Source: Tenebrio molitor
Taxonomy: Eukaryota; Arthropoda; Insecta; Coleoptera; Tenebrionidae
DNA: 64,000 nucleotides
Assembly (NCBI RefSeq): GCF_963966145.1
Contig: NC_091048.1
Location: forward strand, 7,068,001 to 7,132,000
Direction: 5' to 3'
The notes beneath the pieces are model-generated. The model made no database searches and had not been told where the DNA came from. It worked only from the letters and a program-made list of their open reading frames with translations. The position numbers and the translations under genes are program-made. Each line of letters starts with the position of its first letter. Within the stretch, counting starts at the first letter, position 1. This document shows, in pieces, positions 21,487-33,925 of the stretch.

Positions 21487-22515
21487 TTCTACTGTAAAAT
21501 ACTATAAAATTAGCTTGACGTTTCGTTTTGACAAGTGGTGACATTTATCAAAATCCGTTCACACAGGAGAAAATTCTCAATTTCTGACAGTGTCGAACAA
21601 AAAAAAAAACATTTAAATGACGTCAAATGTTAGACAAATGGTTAACGAAAAAGATAAAATAAAACTTCTGAAAACATGAGTGGAAGCTTCAGTTATCCTA
21701 AGTTGTAACCACGATGATGAGACATTTTGCCGAAACTCCAACAAACAAAGTTGTGTGTAGTAAATCTATTTACCATTTTCGTCCTTCTCGTTTGAAAAAT
21801 GAGATTCTATTTTCATAAATACGGCATTCTTCAGAAAAAACATTTTTTAAATAAAATGAGGCAAATGTCATTATTGACAAGTGACAGTTTATTAAGTTAA
21901 GCTGCATGTTTTCAGAAATTTTGCTTTTTATAGCCGCCCTGTTTTTTCTGATCAAATTGTATTTTTTGGAAGACCTTTTTATTCTAGCATGACATTGACA
22001 TGTCTTTCATGTCAAATAAAATCGTAAATCCCTAAAAATATTGCCTGATTCTTTAGGTTGGAGACACTGGAGAAGGCAACTTCGTATCGTGTTTCTATCC
22101 AACATCTGAAATTTACCAAGGTCACTTAAGCGTTACCAATGTGGACACCATAATAGGGAATATTTTAATTATTGAAATATTTCAATTTCCAATGTTGCTT
22201 TCCTTTCAATATTGGTAAATAACCAATGGTCACCATAATAAGCCTGAATAATTGTAGCTGTCTTAAGTTGATTAATGATTAGTGTCGTTATGTGTGTTAT
22301 AAAATTGTATAAAAACAATACAACATAAAGTAACACATTATTAGTGATTAATTGTTATTGATAAATTGATAATATTACCTTTGAAATTAAAAATTTAAAT
22401 TTGGTAGTAGGTTTGGATCCGTGATTTGGTCTGTTGCCTGGCTAAATGTTTTGGTTCAGGGCGGATAGATGGCTCTGAAACTGGTTCTCATTCTTATACA
22501 AAGCGTGGCCTATCC
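21487..22515. other. AT-rich region, degraded repeats
   Basis: AAATTCTCAAATTCTGACAG-type sequence at 21573-21600 matches DNA near the 3' end of the Tc1 element (16985-17025). Otherwise no gene or clear boundary is seen. Confidence 0.3.
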
Positions 22516-22564
22516 GTATTACTCGTGGAGGGAGAAAAGACTTTTCTCCCTCCACGGTATTACT
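22516..22564. repeat. 33-nt perfect palindrome flanked by 8-bp direct repeat
   Basis: CGTGGAGGGAGAAAAG, a single central A, then the exact inverse, occupy 22524-22556. GTATTACT flanks it at 22516-22523 and 22557-22564. The layout is that of a transposition event: target duplication around an insert made only of two inverted ends. Confidence 0.9.
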
Positions 22565-22756
22565 AATCCGTGAAGACGACCCCTAGGTGTGGCCGGTGTG
22601 GGGTTGCCAACCTTCCGACTTAATGGCAACATGGCGCCTCTTTTAAATTTTTCCTCCTTATATTTATGTTAAAGATTTTACTGCACAAAAGCAAAACAAA
22701 AACAATCAATAAAGTCACTTCCAAATGTTTTACTGATTTTTTATACAAAGTGTATA

Positions 22757-24195
22757 CAGAGTGATCAACAAGAAACCAAATCAAGAGTGCTACCTCATCT
22801 TTTATTTTATCGAAACGTACGTCGTATACTAATCAGACACTTTTATATAATTGCTGTGCACTCGTTTTGTTGGTTGCCTACCTCTCAAAAATCTATTATT
22901 AATTGCCTTTATAAATTGTTTGTAATTCATGAATAATGGATTTAAAAGGAAGTTATTATTAATTATTATTTATTACTGATTAAGGAAAAAACACACAGTT
23001 ACATAAAATTCCTTCATAAGGCACGTAATCTTTGGTTACAAAATTTTAAAAGTAATTATTTTTCAGAATTCTTTGTTTTGTTGTTTTCTGTAACAAAAGT
23101 GCTAAAGTTATTATTCTCACATTTTTGGTTAATTGAGAACTTACTCGTATCTTTTCTAGCAGTTTAATTAAAACATTTAAATTATTCCAAGGTCAAAAAA
23201 TAAGTTTTCACAAAAACTGCTCCAAATGTTCTCCATTGTGGTCCAGAAAGAGTCAAACTCGCCTCTCATATTTTCCAAAAACACTTATGAAGCTGTCAGG
23301 TGAAATGGACTGCCAAAATTCATTTATGGTGAAAATTTCTTTAAGGTAATGTGTGGGTTTTATTTCTTGCAACACACAAGGGAAACAAATTAATAGCCTC
23401 CTTCAAAATTTTTGCAATAAGTGCCATAACTCAATTTAATTTGCAGTCTTAAACGCCTTATGGAAGTTGATAATTTGTCGAACATTTTGCACCATTTCTA
23501 AAATTTGAACTAAGGACTGACCTGACTTCTTCTTAATGATGGATTATGATTCACTAAAATTAGGCATTATAATTTTAAGACATTGATAAACTTGTTAATA
23601 ACCAATACCATCAGGTTCAGACATTTGGCTTGAAATTCTTCAGTGTAAGGGGGTACAAAGTAAGGCTAGTCTTCACTTTCTTGTTTCACCCTCTTTCGAA
23701 AATAATCTAATAAAAATGCCTTCTCTTTAATGGTAAAACCCATTTTACAATTTATTCTGGGATAATTATTGCTTACAATTCCAATAAACGTCTGTAAATA
23801 TTTCCGAAGTCGAAGATTTGTTTTTTAGGTTAAATCACTTAAATTGTCAACAACAACAACCTTGAATTTTGAAATGTGACATTTAAACGAAACATCTCCG
23901 TACCAGTGGCGTCGCGTTTGGCAATAAAGCTGATAATTTACTTACTCTTACAAATGTAAAATGTTGCTCTTATTTATCTTATAAATTGTTTCCCTTATCT
24001 TATAATAATAATAAAATGCACAATTATAATTCCAACGTCTAAAATTCATGAGGTATGATTTATTATAAACTAGCGTTTGAGACCACAAATTGTCTACGGC
24101 CATGCTTTGAACGCTTATTTGCGTATGATTCTGCTACGACGTGACCGATAATTTGCAACGCTTGCTCTGATTTGGATTCTTGTTGATCACTCTGT
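22757..24195 (-). mobile_element. 1.44-kb mariner-like element, decayed
   Basis: Ends CAGAGTGATCAACAAGAA and the inverted TTCTTGTTGATCACTCTG are flanked by TA. On the minus strand about 23310-23210 reads LENMRGEFDSFWTTMENIW, which looks like the extreme C-terminus of mariner-type transposases. The rest is too degraded to read. The size fits the family. Confidence 0.65.
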
Positions 24196-24206
24196 ATAAA
24201 AGAACG

Positions 24207-24589
24207 TACTCTCGTGTCAAAAATAAATTACTCCCTAGAATTCGAACTTTTACGGAAATAACGTTTTTCATGTTGTGTGACTTGTGTACCTAACTAGAAT
24301 TTTCAAAAGGAATTTTGAATGCCTAAGGTTGGTTACTTTGAATTGAGAGATTAAATCCAAATAAATATGCCGCCAGTAACCAAAATTGATTGTGAAACGA
24401 AAAATCATCTATCACTTAGAGAGAAATTAGTCATTTGCAACTGTTACAATTAACTTGCTGCCTTACATTTTTGGGATATCTTGTTTGTCATCAGAAACCA
24501 CATAGCCTCCAACCTGACCAAATTTATGGCAACCTAGTAACGAATATCCCTAAATCCTAGGGAGTAATTTATTTTTGATACGAGAGTAC
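24207..24589. mobile_element. 383-bp miniature inverted-repeat element
   Basis: GTACTCTCGTGTCAAAAATA, continuing to a total of about 33 bp, is inverted at the right end with one mismatch. No coding is seen. No clear target duplication beyond GTAC itself was found. Confidence 0.75.
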
Positions 24590-24859
24590 CATGGCAGTCA
24601 AAAAATTTTATCCGTCAATTTCTGTCACTTAAAAAAAAAAAAAAATTGTAAGCCATACTTTATTGTCGTTATGATTACCGTCTTGATTATGATTGGTATT
24701 TTTTGGGTGGTGAATTTCAAAACTCGAAATTATTTTGTCATTTTCTACTACACAGACGTTTACCTCAGGTTATCTATGTACGACTGCTCTAATTTTGTTC
24801 ATTTACGCCGGATTTTTGGAATATCTGAGCTTTACACCGTTTAAATTGATTGTCATATA

Positions 24860-25012
24860 CAGGTTTTTCTAAATGATTGTAGTCGAAGTAGGCCATGCCC
24901 ATGTTATTACGTTTTTGCCGCTTTCATGTGAACTGTCAGTTGTGTCGTTGTCACTGTCATTTTTTAGGTGAAAAGTGCGGTGATGAGGCTACAATCATTT
25001 AGAATAACCCTG
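24860..25012. mobile_element. 153-bp miniature element, family 'CAGG-TTCTAAATGATTGTAG'
   Basis: About 24-bp inverted ends are flanked by TA. The same family appears at 28342-28650 with the subterminal blocks GCTTTCATGTGAACTGTCA and TTTTTTAGGTGAAAAGTG. TA flanks point to Tc1/mariner mobilisation. Confidence 0.8.
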
Positions 25013-25015
25013 TAT

Positions 25016-25193
25016 AATATACCAAGGGACAGATATATTGCCGGACATTTTTTCGAGCAGTCCTCACACACGAGTGTTTGTAGCAAGAAAATTACACGAG
25101 GGCGCCAGCCCGAGGGTAATTTTGAGCGACAAACACGAGTGTTGGACTGCAAGAAAACATTTCTGGCGATATATGTCTGTCCCGAGGTATATT
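25016..25193. repeat. 178-nt hairpin with GGGCGCCAGCCC turn
   Basis: The left arm (GGGACAGATATATTGCC...CGAGTGTTTGT) pairs over about 80 positions with the right arm (ACAAACACGAGTG...GGCGATATATGTCTGTCCC). It is one of the longest of the hairpins of this class here. Confidence 0.8.
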
Positions 25194-25444
25194 CGGAAGA
25201 GAATCGCCCGAATTTTTTTTCCCTAGGTCAATTATATTAATTAAATTGTGATTGGTTGCTATTCAAACAATTCGGAGTTGTGATTTGTCAATATAAATCA
25301 TGTGACATTTCAGGGCGATTCTCAGAATAACAATATGCATGTCAAAATGACAAGAATCGAAAGTGGAGTTACGGTTCCTAAAGGTTTATTTACACTTTAC
25401 ATGAATGTCAAGATAGCGACGGCTAAAATTTTTTGGTCGCCATA

Positions 25445-25545
25445 GTACTATTGGGAGCAAAAAAGTGGGACATCAACGTCACTGTCTTGACTTTTAATGT
25501 GAAATGACCCTTATCTGTTTCTAACCCTACTTTGAATTGATTGAC
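25445..25545. repeat. One end of the 31515-31880 element family
   Basis: TAGTACTATT, then TGGGACATCAACGTCACTGTC and AAATGACCCTTAT, follow the order seen at 31514-31590. The other end is missing. Confidence 0.5.
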
Positions 25546-25599
25546 GTAGATTGACATGTTGTCATTAAGTATTGTTGGTTGTAGGGAATGAGTGTATAG

Positions 25600-26930
25600 G
25601 TACTGTTACGTTATTAATTTACTCTATTAGTATAAAATTTTTCCAACTTCCACTGGGGAAAATTTGAATTCTGTTCTGTGACTGACTGTCTCCTCGGTCT
25701 TGTAAACTCACACCAACGTCTCGAGAGTGAGAAGAATGAAGAAAAATATACAACGTCTAACAGGCACGGTAAAATTCCAGGAGTTGGATGGAAACTCAAA
25801 TTCAAGTTACAAGAGTTTAATTCTCCACGTTAGGTAATGCAGTGAGACAATCCACAATTATGTAATAAGACAACCTAGATGCCTCTTCGGGCGATACAAC
25901 TGTAACCTAATTTGTGTTGAAGACTGAAACCTGAATCTAAATGATACAAATAATTAAAGTAAATGTAGTAACTCCAAAAATACGAAGGGAGACGAATAAC
26001 AAAGATCTTAAATAATAGATGAAACATGTAAAGCAAAGTTTTAAATTTGATTCACGAAAAGCGCAGAAGGCGCGTAAAATACAAAGTAAAATTCACAAAA
26101 AGTGCTGGGTCAGACCAGGCGATTTTTAAAATTTGAAAAGGAGAAAGTTGAAACGAATTAAATTTCTTACAACGGGTCTAGGGTGTAAAAGTCAATCCAG
26201 AAGATTCCCGGGAAGAGCGAGCTGAAAGGAAGGTCCTCCGAGTCCTTCTTTCGCCGCTAGTCCACTACGCCGTCCGTATCTACGGAAGGTCCTCGGGGTC
26301 CTTCCTCCCCTCGACCCTTCCTAGGAATGAAACGAAACAAAGTAAGAAAATAGGCCCGATGTAAAAAGTGACGAATAATTAAAAAAACTTGTCGAGAACC
26401 AGTCGACTCACCACGACTCGTGCTTTCTGGCGAGGTCACTTCAGGTCCGATAGCGTACACTGTGTAAAAGAAATTTGCCAAAATGGCGGATGAAGAAAAA
26501 CGACGCTGAGTGACCTGGCCAGATAGTTACGGTTCCTGGATTTCGGGATCCTCGGCCGAGGGCTGTCCGGTGTGAGGTCCGGCTCTCTGGTAGGATCCTG
26601 GGGGATAACTGCGGCCCAACAGGGTGGCGAAATTTGATCCGCCGAAGCGTAGGGTCGTTGACCCTCGTGGATTAAGCCTAGATCCGCCGCAGCGTACGGT
26701 TGGGAGTTCCCTCTGGACGACTCTTCCAGCCGATACGGTCTTCCTTAACCTCTGTTGTTCTACTTGGTACCAAAATCTGCTACAGAGCGGGAAAAATCAA
26801 ATGCAAAGACTAATTTAAAATGCAAATAGTGGATCTGCGGGGTGAGTAAAGTTCGAAATAAAAATACATAAGTTGGTGGGAGGACGCCTGTATTAAATTT
26901 GAAAAATTGAAAACGTCTTCGTAGGTTTTC
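25600..26930. other. GC-rich retroelement debris, no gene
   Basis: From about 26160 the DNA is GC-rich. Two near-repeats of GGAAGGTCCTC.G.GTCCTTC (26230 and 26285) and of GATCCGCCG.AGCGTA (26635 and 26680) are seen. The tract follows the Gag relic on the minus strand and may be leader, LTR or deleted pol of that element. No reverse transcriptase motif was found. Confidence 0.4.
26817..26905. repeat. 75-bp direct repeat, copy 1
   Basis: TTCGAAATAAAAATACATA, then a GGGAGGACG block and TGTATTAAATTTG, recur at 28863-28940 in the same orientation, on the other side of the Gag gene. Confidence 0.75.
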
Positions 26931-26932
26931 CC

Positions 26933-28291
26933 CTAACTTTCGTTGTTCGGCGACGAGTTGGAGATGGGTGCGAGAGGTGTTTTGGTTCCGCGCCCTCCCG
27001 CTTCCAGGCCTTCTTTTGCTATCCACACCATCCGGAGAAGCATCCACCGCCCGCGGCAATAGAGACAACGATAACGTCGTTGCGACAGTGATGGAAGGAA
27101 ATCTATCCTGGTTCCACATGGAATCAATCGGTCGCCGCAGCTGACTCGCTCCTCAGGCTTACCTCCCTCTGGGATGAACGCAACGTAGAATGGAACATGG
27201 GGACTTTCGCTGTAACGGTAGGACGTAAACACCTGGTTCACGTCCTCCTGAAGTTCTGCGGTGGGACCGAGAACGGGTCAAACGGCGGATTCTGGCTCAT
27301 CGCAGACATCGTCGGGCGTGATGTTCGCCTCCGGGACGTTGGCACCGCGTCGTTCCGAGGGCGAGGTTTAGTCCGTGCTTTCCTCGGTCTAAAGACACGT
27401 GATTGCTGACACAGGAATTCGACAGCCCGACGACTGGACAGCCGATGAAAAGAGAGTCATCAGGCTGGCCACCAGGAATCCGTCGGGGAATGGCAGCGTC
27501 AGGCCTCGTAGTTGGTTGACGCGTCGGATGAAGTACTCCGACATGGTCGTTCCAAGTGTTGGATCGTACGTTTTCTCCCCGATTTGTTGGAAGACCTTCA
27601 TCTGGACTTCCTCCAACCAGTAATGGCGAAGAAAGTCCTGACGGAAATCTTCGAACGTTTCCCACCTCGATTTCCGATACTCGGCCGATTCCCGTGCTTG
27701 CCGAGCCAAAAAGTCGATGACCACACGCAGTTTCTCCGCTGGAGTGAACCGAAATCCAGGGCAGAACACCTGAAATTCATCTAGGAAACGGATCGGGTTC
27801 TTCAACTCGGAATTAGTAAAGCGGGGGCGGCGCGAAATCGTCCCAGCCAGTGGTGGTGATCGTACTAGATCCGCTGCTAAAGAAGCGGCGATTTGTTGCC
27901 AGTCCACGCTCGAACCGGAGATACCTTGGACATCCTCACTCGTTGTAAGAGTCGCCGATGTTGTTGGGGTCGGTGCGATGCCGACAGACATTGAGGTGGA
28001 TGGTGCTGGCGAGGCTTCTTCGTTCTTACGACTCAACAAAGAATCCAATAATTCCCTAATGAGTCGCTTGTTCTCGCAGAGTATGGCGATGGTATCCGGC
28101 TGCTGTCGCAAAACAACGTCATTGTCTATCGCGGGTTCCACCAGAGCGCTCGCCGAACGGACACGCCATTTCGACGTCGCTACTAAAAGTCGATGTGTGC
28201 GTGGGTTCACCACCCGACGGCGTCGAACCCTTTTGGAGGTCGAAGCCCTGGTTACCCCAGAATTCTTGCTCCCTCTCCTTTGTTTTTCCAT
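26933..28291 (-). pseudogene. Gag of a gypsy-like (Ty3) LTR retrotransposon
   Basis: The main frame (28291-27389, 300 codons) starts at an ATG and has a basic N-terminus (RVRRRRVV), a serine/threonine-rich linker, and a retrotransposon Gag capsid domain from about residue 165: NPIRFLDEFQVFC, then WETFEDFRQDFLRHYW, then MSEYFIRRVNQLRGLTLPFP. This order is the core of the Retrotrans_gag family, whose product packages element RNA. The frame ends in stops near 27389. Downstream frames (to 26933) are broken, with a possible damaged zinc knuckle near 27200. No protease, reverse transcriptase or integrase follows, so pol is deleted. Neighbouring GC-rich DNA on both sides is probably the same element. 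Confidence 0.75.
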
Positions 28292-28341
28292 CGTAGAAAA
28301 ATCACCTGTGAAATACGTTAGCGAATAGAGAGCTTTAAATA

Positions 28342-28650
28342 CAGGGTTATTTTAAATGATTGTAGTCCAAGTAGGCGTTAAAATTGAATGTAATGTAAAA
28401 TTTATGGTTGCCGCTCCATATAAAAACATCAAAATGATCAGAAAAAGTAAGTACACACAGGTGTTAAATTGGGTGCAAAACGCAATATTTTTGGATTCAA
28501 CCGTTAATTAAAAAAATAAAATAAATGTATCACTTTTCACCTAAAAAATGACAGTGACAGTAACAAAAATTGACAGTTCACATGAAAGCGACAAAAATTT
28601 CTTAACATGAGCATGGCCTGCTTCGACTACAATAATTTATAATAAGCCTG
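28342..28650. mobile_element. 309-bp miniature element, same family as 24860-25012
   Basis: CAGGGTTATTTTAAATGATTG at the left and the inverted counterpart at the right (…AATAATTTATAATAAGCCTG) are flanked by TA. It lies just upstream of the Gag start, so it was inserted into the retroelement or its leader. Confidence 0.8.
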
Positions 28651-28862
28651 TATAAGTGTATATTGTTCGAAATTCATCTAAATGAGGCTCACACAAATTG
28701 CATCCTGGTCAGTCACTAGTTTTCCGCCAAAATTCAAACATTTGGATTATCAAACCAAACCCGCGTAATTAAATAAATTGGCCAGGTCGTGATCGTCATA
28801 GAAACGGTAAAACCCTACGCTGTGTGTTTTTTTTTTATACAACGTGGCGGAAGAGTCAGTTG

Positions 28863-28940
28863 AAATGCAAATGGTGTACAAACTTCGAAATAAAAATACA
28901 TACGTCAGAGGGAGGACGTTTGTATTTAATTTGTAAATTC
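28863..28940. repeat. 75-bp direct repeat, copy 2
   Basis: Partner of 26817-26905. Similarity ends abruptly on both sides, so it is not a full LTR. Confidence 0.7.
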
Positions 28941-29420
28941 ACGAAAAAGTACAGTCGCGAGCGATACATTTTTGCCGTCAATGTCATTCTTTGACACAAT
29001 AGAAAATCCTCTAATGTGAAACGGGCATACCTAACCATTAACATGTATGACATTAATTGTCATTACGTAAAACTTGGTAAAATGAGCCGTAGGTATACGA
29101 AACCGACAAAACCGAGTAAAGTACACCGTTTAAAACGGTGTCAAGTTTGAATTTACCGCTGTTTGACACGAATGACATTTGTTAATGTTTAACCGGCTGC
29201 CACGGTATTTTTCTAATTTGGGTCGGCGGTTGACAATTGTTGCCGGTAGCTCAGTCTTGGGCGGGGTAAGCGAACGAATTAGCCAGACCCGAAAGACAAG
29301 AAGATAAGGGCGCCAGGATCCTCCGGCACTGATGCTTCGGGAGTATCCGGATCCGACGATACTCCGGGGCCGATACCCGAAAAGAAACACACGTGTCCCA
29401 GTTAACAAATTTAATCAAAT
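28941..29420. other. No gene seen; one 19-nt palindrome
   Basis: ACACCGTTTAAAACGGTGT near 29122 is a perfect odd palindrome. Minus-strand frame 29408-29130 has no recognisable similarity. Confidence 0.35.
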
Positions 29421-31260
29421 TAGATCCTCTGGTACAATAAATATTTACAATAAGTGAACATTAAAAAAAAATAATGTGTACAATTGATTGTTGGTAAAAA
29501 AAAAATAAAATTACTGTTCGTTGTTCGATTGCAGCAAACAAAAAAAATTCAAGGAACGGTCCTGACCGGTAACGCACAAAATAAATTAAAACTAAAGATG
29601 AAATTCCCGCGAGCCGCCGACGATACTTGTACAAGCTCGGTGCGACCGCAAAACAAACGGTATCGAATTAAAACGCAACTCTTAAGTTACCGGCGTCGGA
29701 TTTACAAATAATATTGTCAAAAAAAGTTTGAATTCCAAATTACACACACACACAAGATAAAACACGCGACACAAGAGAGAGAGACAGTAAAACAAAAGAA
29801 GAGACGTTATCTCCTTGCCGAAAAACGGCTGCGGCCTCGAGAGAGGAGATACCCGGCACGAGCAAAATGGAGGCTCTGTTCCTGTAGGCGCGATATGATA
29901 TTCGGGAACGATCTGACCTGAGCCTCCTGCGTCGTCCTTCGGCGTCCTGCGGGGTTCGCCGCTCGGCGGTCCTGGTACCGTTGAGGCCGCTGCTGACCCC
30001 GGTGGAGATGAAAAAAAGAAGGCCAGAAAAAACAGGGAACTCGACGGATCCGCTGGAACGGGTCCGGCAAAAGGTCCTCGTAATAAAAGATCCGCTCAAA
30101 AGACCTCAGTCGGCGTGAGGTCCTTTTTTTTTTGGGGCGACAAAAAGCCAAAAAAAGTCCGTGACTCCCAAGATCCGGAAATTCCGATTGAGTTGGGGTT
30201 CCAAAAGGTACGCTATCCAGCACGAAACGGAGAACCACGCAACTCTTCTGACGGGCACAGGAGACTTCGTGAAAATCCCGAAAATCGGTGCGATCCACAA
30301 AAAGAAACGCTGACACGAAGTTCACCCAGTCACGGTACTTTTGCGAAAGAGGAAGAGTGGCATCCAAACGCGAACTTATCGCCTTGCCCAAAAAAAGTCT
30401 AACCAGTCTCGGTGAAGGAAAACAAACCTTAACAGCTGTCGACCGAAGGAATATCGTGAACCGACAGGTGCGTGCGTGGTCGAATTTTTGACGCGCGACA
30501 GCGGGACCGAGATAGGTTAGAAAAATCAAAACAAAGGCACCAAAAGGCCTACACCGTCGATCATCGATGAGAACCGTCGATCGAGACCGTCTCCAGGTGT
30601 TTTGGGAGATGAAGAGAGTTCCGTGAAAGAAGGAGAAAAAAAAAATGTCCAGGGACGAGAAGGTGAAGGGAATTTATGGAGTTGGTGTCAAAAAAAAGGG
30701 AAAGGTAAGTGAACGGTACATTCAGAAGACCTACTCAACTCCGATAAACTCTAGGCCGTGAAGAAAGAAGAAGATAGGAAAGAGCGAAATTTTTCTGGCG
30801 AAGGGCCAAGGTTCGCGACCTGACAAACCCGACGGTATATAGCTACCGTCCCGCTGAAATTGTGAGGATAAGGGCACGATTCCAGCTGCCTCTTCAGCTG
30901 GGGCCAAACGAAAAGAAAACGAAGAAAAGCCGACAAGGAAAACCAAAAAAAGAAGGCAAGGTAGAAAGGATTAACGACAACGACAAGCGAACGGGAGGAT
31001 GAGGGATTGGGAAGGAAAAGACACAAACAAAACGGTCGCGCTAACATGCGATTACTCTCAGCCTAACTGCGAGCGAGAGTTTACTGAATTCGTTACTTTT
31101 AAGGTTACTTTCGAGGTGTTCGAGTAACGATGGTGCATCCCCAAGCATTAGTGGAACCCATGGGCCTTCCACTCCGGCCAAATCCGCAAAAAACGAAAAA
31201 CGAACGGAATGAAATTTTCGAACCGTGACACGGCACATATTGAACATGACATGTTTGTCT
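29421..31260. other. GC-rich retroelement-like tract, no recognised gene
   Basis: Two long overlapping frames on the minus strand (30529-29807 and 30099-29740) are low-complexity (Arg/Ser/Phe) with no known domain. A CA-rich then GA-rich simple stretch (29742-29790) and long purine runs (30590-30700, 30900-31020) are present. It lies upstream of the minus-strand Gag and may be its LTR and leader, but no paired LTR could be shown. Confidence 0.35.
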
Positions 31261-31514
31261 ACAGCAAGGGATATTTGCCTTGAGAATAGGAATCGTTACT
31301 TATTTTATTTTTTATCTAAAACACTGCAAGAAAAAAAGAAATATTTTTTATAAATTTTAGGTTAGCGGTCAACATGCTCCAATTAATTTACACTTTAAAA
31401 AGCACAACAATTGACGGTTTCCAACGCCTTCCCAGCCCAGGATTTCATTTGAATGCGCGATACATTTTGATAGGTTCACATGTCAGGCACTTTGGTGACG
31501 GAAATCGGTGTGTA

Positions 31515-31880
31515 CTATTGCGATCAAAAAATTTTGGACACTAATGTCATCGTGCTGTCATACATTCTAAAACGACCCTTATGTATTAATAACCTCAATT
31601 TTGATTGTGTCAATTTTGAAAATGTGAATGTCAGATTTACCTAGAAAATATTCAAAAAGTTGTAAAAATCAGACAAATGGAATAGAACGAGGTTTTAATT
31701 AATAAAAAATATAAAACAAATGCCCAAATGTACTCGCATATTAAAAAAATTATATTTTAAACCGGTGTCAAATTGACAACAATTTCATCTTTCATGTGAC
31801 AGTTTCAATAAAGCATGATTTAGAGTAATTTTTTTTAATGTGACAGAAGTTTGATGTCCAAAATTTTATGATCGTAATAG
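31515..31880. mobile_element. 366-bp miniature element, CTATTRCGATCA ends
   Basis: CTATTGCGATCAAAAAATTT and the inverted AAATTTTATGATCGTAATAG are flanked by TA. It has no coding. A one-ended relative lies at 25445. Confidence 0.75.
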
Positions 31881-31940
31881 TACTATGCCGGCCAAAAAAT
31901 TTTGGCGGTCATTGTCTGTTAATTCAAAATAGCTATTTAT

Positions 31941-32059
31941 GTAATAAGTACATAATATAGGTCTTTGTGGACGAGCCCTATAGTTTATGGCAGAGCTCGC
32001 TTTGCGAGCGAGGCTAATAAATAGGGCAAGTTCACAAAGCCTAATTATGTACGAATTAC
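31941..32059. repeat. 119-nt hairpin with GAGCTCGCTTTGCGAGC turn
   Basis: GTAATAAGTACATAATATAG...CTTTGTG pairs with CACAAAG...CTAATTATGTACGAATTAC; the turn is GC-rich. Confidence 0.8.
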
Positions 32060-32381
32060 ATACAAAGCTTTATGTTCGATTGTGAAGTTAAGTTTCTTTT
32101 AGATACAAAACTAATAGATTCTAAAAATTACGATAATTTCCAAGTGTTCTGTTTTTGTTTCTGTGGTTACGAAGTTATTTATTAAAGTCCATTCACGTTG
32201 GATTTTCCCTGCCAAATTGTTGTCATGTTGCAAACCTGCGCCTCATTTCCTAGTAATTTTCACATTATCATGTTAGAGCGATTTGACATCTTTAAATTTG
32301 AATGTTAGTTTGACGAGTGAAACAAACTCACAGATTTTTTCATTAAATTCTGTTCCTATCCTATTCGTGGTTAATTTGAAT

Positions 32382-33925
32382 ATGGCGGAAAGAAAAAAGA
32401 AGGTTTTATTATCAGCTGATTTGAAAATTGCGTTAATTAAATGTAGCCAAGTACTGAAAAATGCCTATCCCGATTCCCAACCGAACTCCTTGAACAAAAA
32501 TTTAGCCCACATTTTTTCGGTATAATTATGCAGGATGTACATACTTACCTTGCCTAATTATCATTTTACCCTCCACGGGTTTCATCTAAAACGGCAAAAT
32601 CAATTTTACGAGCACATGAAAGCGGTCAAGAAATTAAATCTTCTAAGAATAAACCTAGACAAAAATGTCAATTTTTCTCTAATGTTTGGCTTAAGGAAGA
32701 ATTGGCATTAAAGATTCACAGTTATCATAAAGAAAACAAATCTTTTACCCTAGACAACTTATTACATTTTGCTAAAGAAGAAGTAGAATATACCGCAGGC
32801 CGAACCACATTATACAAAATACTAAAATCCATGGGATATAGATACAAAAAAGTAAATGGTTGAAAAATTTTGGTGGAAAGCAAACAACTTCTTTCAAAGA
32901 AGATTTGTTTCTTAAAAAAGTATTTACAATATTCAAAGGTGGAAAATATTAATTTTATATATCTAGACGAAACGTGGATTTATGAGAATGGGAGTCAGGT
33001 TCGTTTGTGGGTTCGCGATGGCGATTTAAGAGCAAATCCCTCCAAAATTCCCACAGAAGGAAAAAGGTTTACTGTTTTGCACGCAGGCCACAAAAATGGC
33101 TTTTTAAAAGGTTGTGATTATTTTTTGCATAGCAAAATAGAACACCGTGATTATCACCGAACAATGAACGGAGATTTATTTAAAAATTGGGTTGAAAATC
33201 AATTAATTCCAGCACTGAGTGGTAAAACTGTAATAATTATGGATAACGCTCCATACCATTCTGTAGTTCTTAACAAATTGCCAACTTCGAATGTATCCAA
33301 ATCAAAATTGCAAGAGTGGGCATCTTCTCAAAATATAACTTTTGACCAGTCATTAAATAAAAAAAATCTTTGGAATGTTATTAAACCTTATTTAGATCAA
33401 GCAAGACATAACCGGAAATATGAAATAGATGAGATCCTTTTCAAACAAGGATATGAAGTTTTACGCCTACCCCCATATCATTGTCAATACAACCCAATAG
33501 AAATGGTATGGGGATATTGCAAATCATATTATAATAAACACATTCGTTCTCAACCTCGTTCAAAAGATAAAGTTACAAACTTGTGGAAAACGGCCTTGTC
33601 AAATTATACACCGCAAATGTGGGCAAATAGTGTCGCCCACTGTGAAAAATTAATTAAAGATGATTGGCAAAAGTTGATGGGCAATTTCCCAATAGATGAT
33701 ATTCCACCAGTAATAATATCTTTAGCTGAATCAGATGATGAATCTTCAGAGTTTAGTTCTGATGCTGAATCCAATTATGATTTGCCATTAGAAAAACGAC
33801 GGAAATTAAATAATTCTCTTGATTTTTCAAGTGACATACAAACCACAAATTATAACGACTCTAATATAAATGCCAGTACAGATACTGACAGTGATGTGGA
33901 AACTATCACAATAGAAGTTATTTAG
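32382..33925 (+). pseudogene. Long-spacer DDE transposase, one in-frame stop
   Basis: Starts MAERKKKVLLSADLKIALIK. A break (short insert or unrecognised intron, about 32520-32580) precedes SKTAKSILRAHESGQ, the helix-turn-helix continuation. A TGA at 32861 interrupts the frame, then 351 codons are open to TAG at 33925. Catalytic residues, numbered from 32870: Asp33 (IYLDETWI), Asp125 (IIMDNAPYHS) and Glu211 (YNPIEMVWGYCK), with 85 residues between the last two. A long acidic Ser/Asp tail follows. The triad is intact, so only the stop and the upstream break disable it. Relatives here: 8082-9290 (dead) and 39700-40017 (tail only). Confidence 0.8.

Noticed and set aside
24575..24844. 90-codon frame after the 383-bp miniature element
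   Set aside because: Hydrophobic, low-complexity text from AT-rich DNA, with no family similarity or splice context.
26817..28940. LTR pair around the gypsy-like Gag
   Set aside because: The direct repeats are only about 75 bp, end abruptly, and lack TG...CA boundaries.
32520..32627. Intron in the DD85E transposase
   Set aside because: GT and AG can be found, but phases do not match and the downstream coding similarity starts before the AG.
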